Shown here: in pieces, positions 57,741 to 64,000 of the stretch
Layout: each line of letters starts with the position of its first letter
Numbering within the stretch: position 1 is the first letter of the stretch
Assembly (NCBI RefSeq): GCF_008831285.2
Contig: NC_045139.1
Coordinates: forward strand, 30,760,206-30,824,205
Direction: 5' to 3'
Source of the DNA: Nymphaea colorata
Lineage: Eukaryota > Streptophyta > Magnoliopsida > Nymphaeales > Nymphaeaceae
DNA: 64,000 nt
Position numbers and translations under genes: made by a program
The notes under the pieces: model-generated
The model's input: the letters and a program-made list of their open reading frames with translations, nothing else
The model's database searches: none
Told to the model about the DNA's origin: nothing

Positions 57741-59327
57741 TGTATTGTATTTATTGTAATTAAGCTTACGTTCCATTCAAACAGATTACTGGGTCAGTAG
57801 GACTCATGGCTCTTTTGTTCCTCTTTTTAGTGGAACATGATGAGACCCAAGCTAAGCACACATGTAGATCAGCTATAAGAGTTCTATATAGTAGATATAT
57901 AATGTTTTGCTCATTTTGTTTGTTCCTACATTGCATGTTAAGAGAAACGTGCAGTTCTCTTCTAGAGAGAACAACTCATCTTGCTAGTAAAGGTAAGATA
58001 CTGTTAAATTTCAAAATTATAGTTCTATGTTACTGTTAAAAATCTAAAATTTTGTTGTGTTTTCAGTTAGATTGTGAAACATGTAGTGTTATTACAGATT
58101 TCTCCTCACTCTCTGAGTCAAGGGGCGACAGACAGTGTGCTCAAAACATGGCAAATCACAGAAATCATGTGGGCAAAGCCGTGAGCATTCTAATTGTTAC
58201 ATGGAAGCGTAATATTGGTCTTGAGGTTACAGGGCTGGTTATAACTTGCGACAATGAATATTTGTATGGGAGAAGTTAAAATTTTTCCAGTAAACACAGA
58301 TCAACAGAAGATATCATTCTGCAACAGTGCATTCAGGTCATCCACTCGGATCACTTTGGGGATACAGCTTGCGTTATTCAATCAAATTTCAATGCATGGT
58401 AACGCAAGCATAACGTCCGCACAAACAAAAAAGTTTGCACACTTTTTACAGAGAACCTAGTTGCTTTAGTAGTATAACAAAAACATGCTGAAATGTGTAT
58501 TCCTTCATTTAATTGCCTATTTCCTATTTGATGGCACACTTCTCAATCTTCTGTCATCCAATAACACGAGCAACAAAAAACAGAAAAAAGAAGACTATGA
58601 CCTCTACAATCTATTATACTTCATACCAGCAGCTAATAAAGAAAGAAACCATACAGTCACCACAAATCAGCACTTCACTTCAGAAGCTAAGAAAAAAGAA
58701 AAAGGGAACCGGTATGGCAGGAGAAGGTAAGGACAGGAGAGGGCTAAATTCCATGGACGTCTACTCCTTGCATAATTCCCAATCGTCCATAAGACAGTTA
58801 TGACATTGAAGATCTAAGTCTCGAGGCCTTAGTACATCAGCAGCGACTAAGCAAGCCTTCACGTTTAGCGTGGCTTTCTCCTGCTGCTAATCTTCAAATA
58901 AGGAAAAAGATTTTGCTTTCAAGTACGAAAAAATTTATTCGCAACAAAGAGCTTGGCGGGATCGGACATGAACCAGGTCCGATTCACCGTTGGAACATTC
59001 TACGAATTTACGTCCGTGACTTAGGTTTCAGAAAACTGATCAATTCGGCAAGAGGAAGAAAAAGATCAAATTTGAAAAGAAGATGATTGCTACTGGCCTA
59101 CATAGTAAGGTTCCCACAGAAACGTGCAGTACAAAACTGAAAAACGGAAGAAATTGAGGTGTTGCCCCGAGGAGACGGAACAACCACTTCTCTCCGTCAG
59201 GTCCAAACAAGAAATCATATTCCCTAAAAGAATTATAGAATGCATCTTCAAACGATGTCCTGCTATTAAGTTCATTTTCTTCCTTTCCAATCATCTAGAA
59301 GGAGATGCTTAGGGGAGTAAAAGGCGC

Positions 59328-62310
<2,983 letters not shown>

Positions 62311-62394
62311 GGCTGCCCGCTCGCGCCCTTCAGAGAGACTCGGCCTCCACCAGAAGCAAGCAGCAGCGGCAAAATAAGGCGCAAATTTCCCATC

Positions 62395-62410
62395 AAACCC
62401 TAAACCCTAG
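62395..62410 (-). promoter_or_regulatory. Telo-box at the eL24 5' end
   Basis: AAACCCTAAACCCTAG lies 85-100 bp upstream of the start codon (complement CTAGGGTTTAGGGTTT). Telo-boxes are well known in promoters and leaders of plant translation genes. Confidence 0.8.
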
Positions 62411-62487
62411 CCACGAAAAATGGACTTTCTCTTTTTACGAAATAGCAGCTAAAATTCTCCACATTTCGAAAGTGGTACCTGCAGGCA

Positions 62488-62493
62488 TGGGCT
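62488..62493. promoter_or_regulatory. Site II (TCP-type) motif upstream of eL24
   Basis: TGGGCT matches the TGGGCY site II element that commonly pairs with a telo-box in ribosomal protein genes. It lies about 80 bp upstream of the telo-box. The hexamer is short, so the call rests mainly on position. Confidence 0.5.
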
Positions 62494-62540
62494 GGCCTAT
62501 GGTGATTGATGAATCAGATTTTTGTCGAACTTGCATATAT

Positions 62541-62602
62541 TCGAATCCACCTTTACATTTACAATATAAAATCGAATCCAGGTTTACATTTACAATATAA
62601 AA
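62541..62602. repeat. 31-bp tandem duplication
   Basis: TCGAATCCA followed by TTTACATTTACAATATAAAA occurs at 62541 and 62572, almost identical. Confidence 0.9.
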
Positions 62603-63415
62603 TCCAGATCCTGAATCGATATAATCGGGTATTTTAAATCTCAGAAAAACAAAATCTAAGAGGGTGCAACAGTAACAAGGTTATTACTCTTAAGTCTAAC
62701 CAAATAACCTCTACCAATAACTATTTGAATCTAATTTGAAAAAATATATATATAATAAGTCCAGAAATCAATTTCGGATTTACAAACTCAAAGATGTATC
62801 AAATCCACCATTTAACTTAGATGTTGAAATATTTTTTATTGAAAGCTTTATCAAACTTACTTAACTATGAAAAAGTTAATTTCAAGAAAAAACGTATATA
62901 GTTTTCAGCGTTCCGTTTGACACGTTTTCATTTTAGAAAGAGAGAGAGAATTACACATGAAAATAGCAAAAATCAGCTTTCCGTTTAAATGCTTTATGTT
63001 TAAAATAAAGTCAAAGTTTTAGTCCAAGAAAGAGGTTATTTACGTTCTTAAAGTAAATCCGTTTTCAGATCTGATATTCACTCCAATTTCGAATCCAATA
63101 CTTTATTTTCACTCTGCATTCAGTTGAGAAATTAAGAAAAATTACAACCAATCAGAATTTTTCCTCATCTGGATGAACTTATTCTACGAATTCATATCGG
63201 AACTAATTTCATAAAGCAAACCCTTTGGACTCTATGACCCATCAAACTCGTTTAGTAGGATCGGAGTACCCAGTAAAATTTTATTCCTTTTCACCTATAT
63301 AGTCAACTGAGACACAGAAGCCTGGGATACAGTGAGGCAGACCTGATCGTTGAGTATAAATTCACGGGGATCGGAATTGCAAACTCAAAATCACTCTCAA
63401 CCTATCTGGATTAGA

Positions 63416-63570
63416 ATGAACTCAGGATGATGATGAATAATTAGATCTAAATTTTATAAATTTCAGATGAGAAAAAAGGGCCCAAAAGTTCAATGAACTC
63501 ACGATGATGATGAAGAATTAGATCTAAATTTTATAAATTTCAGATGAGCAAAAGGTTAAAAAAGCGGCCC
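63416..63570. repeat. 77-bp tandem duplication
   Basis: ATGAACTCAGGATGATGATG at 63416 recurs as ATGAACTCACGATGATGATG at 63493. The shared block AATTAGATCTAAATTTTATA and TTTCAGATGAG follows in both copies. The second copy has an insertion before its GGCCCAAAAGTTC. Confidence 0.9.
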
Positions 63571-64000
63571 AAAAGTTCCTCCATTCTCCCTTGCATCCAG
63601 GGCCTTAAATTCGAGAAAAAAGCTCAACCAAAGACAAAGAAATGAAAACTTTGGAGGGTAAATGTCATCTTGTTTATGTGTCTGTACAAGAGAGAGAGAT
63701 CCATAAGTGCACGTTTGATTGCCCAGATAGGCACTTCAGTATGCTTTTCTTGCCTAATGAAGCTGCTTTTTATGAATCCAATAGCACAGATTAACACATT
63801 TAAAGTCATAAGACATGGAAATTATGAAACTTTGGTGTGTAAACTGAATTTCATGAGCCAGCAAAGATAAGACCAGAATTAAATGATTTTATGACAGTGA
63901 TTTATACTCAATTTATTTTCAAATTCGATAGATATAGATAATCTGAGTTCAATCCATCCAGTTGGAATCATCAACAACCTAACAAGGAAAAGACGGTGAC

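Larger units (their letters stand above)
54352..59327. other. Gene-free region between HD-ZIP IV and eL24 genes
   Basis: Only short ORFs without family resemblance. Tandem repeats at 57320-57520 and 57655-57740 are listed separately. The part right of about 58900 probably includes the eL24 3' UTR (a minus-strand AATAAA lies at about 58934-58939). Confidence 0.6.
62494..64000. other. Region upstream of the eL24 gene, no gene seen
   Basis: AT-rich with two tandem duplications listed separately. No coding region is supported up to the right edge. A neighbouring gene may start beyond it. Confidence 0.6.

Overview
The window is nuclear DNA of a flowering plant. The evidence is spliced genes with plant-only families (an HD-ZIP IV homeodomain protein, a DYW-type PPR protein, an XB3-type ankyrin/RING ligase), AT-rich introns and spacers, and many miniature inverted-repeat transposable elements (MITEs). 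I cannot name the species from sequence alone. Five genes can be supported, about one per 13 kb. I rebuilt exon structures by following reading frame and splice sites across introns; all joins keep frame.

Layout: (1) 96-4351, minus strand, an XB3/XBAT33-like E3 ubiquitin ligase whose RING end runs off the left edge. (2) 8485-10926, plus strand, a single-exon PLS-class PPR protein with an intact DYW deaminase domain, 813 aa. (3) 12121-20479, minus strand, a 13-exon GSK3/SHAGGY-like kinase, 475 aa, tail-to-tail with the PPR gene. (4) 44942-49227, plus strand, a 9-exon HD-ZIP IV transcription factor of the ANL2/HDG1 type, 816 aa. (5) 59328-62310, minus strand, a 5-exon ribosomal protein eL24 gene, 164 aa, with a telo-box and a site II motif at its 5' end. 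The genes act in separate processes (protein turnover, organelle RNA editing, kinase signalling, epidermal transcription, translation) and show no sign of joint function or clustering.

The spacers at 4.4-8.5, 21-43.7 and 49.9-59 kb, and several introns, hold no coding sequence I can defend. They are dense in short non-autonomous elements and their remnants. At least four families can be recognised: CAGGGGCGGAGCC-ended hAT-like elements, a 516-bp GAGCTCGA-rich hAT-like element with near-perfect 8-bp target duplications and an internal minisatellite, GTTTGGCAACAG-ended elements, and GTTTGAT-ended elements rich in AGATCTCAGATC-like words. There are also tandem duplications, foldbacks and microsatellites. 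I found no autonomous transposon or retroelement polyprotein, tRNA, rRNA or CRISPR array. I did not find a convincing new biological system. The most unusual items are the 516-bp hAT-like element, a long near-perfect hairpin at 52889-52962, a nested A-B-B-A repeat at 51.7-52.5 kb, a GC-AG intron in the XB3-like gene and a run of short upstream ORFs before the HD-ZIP IV gene.
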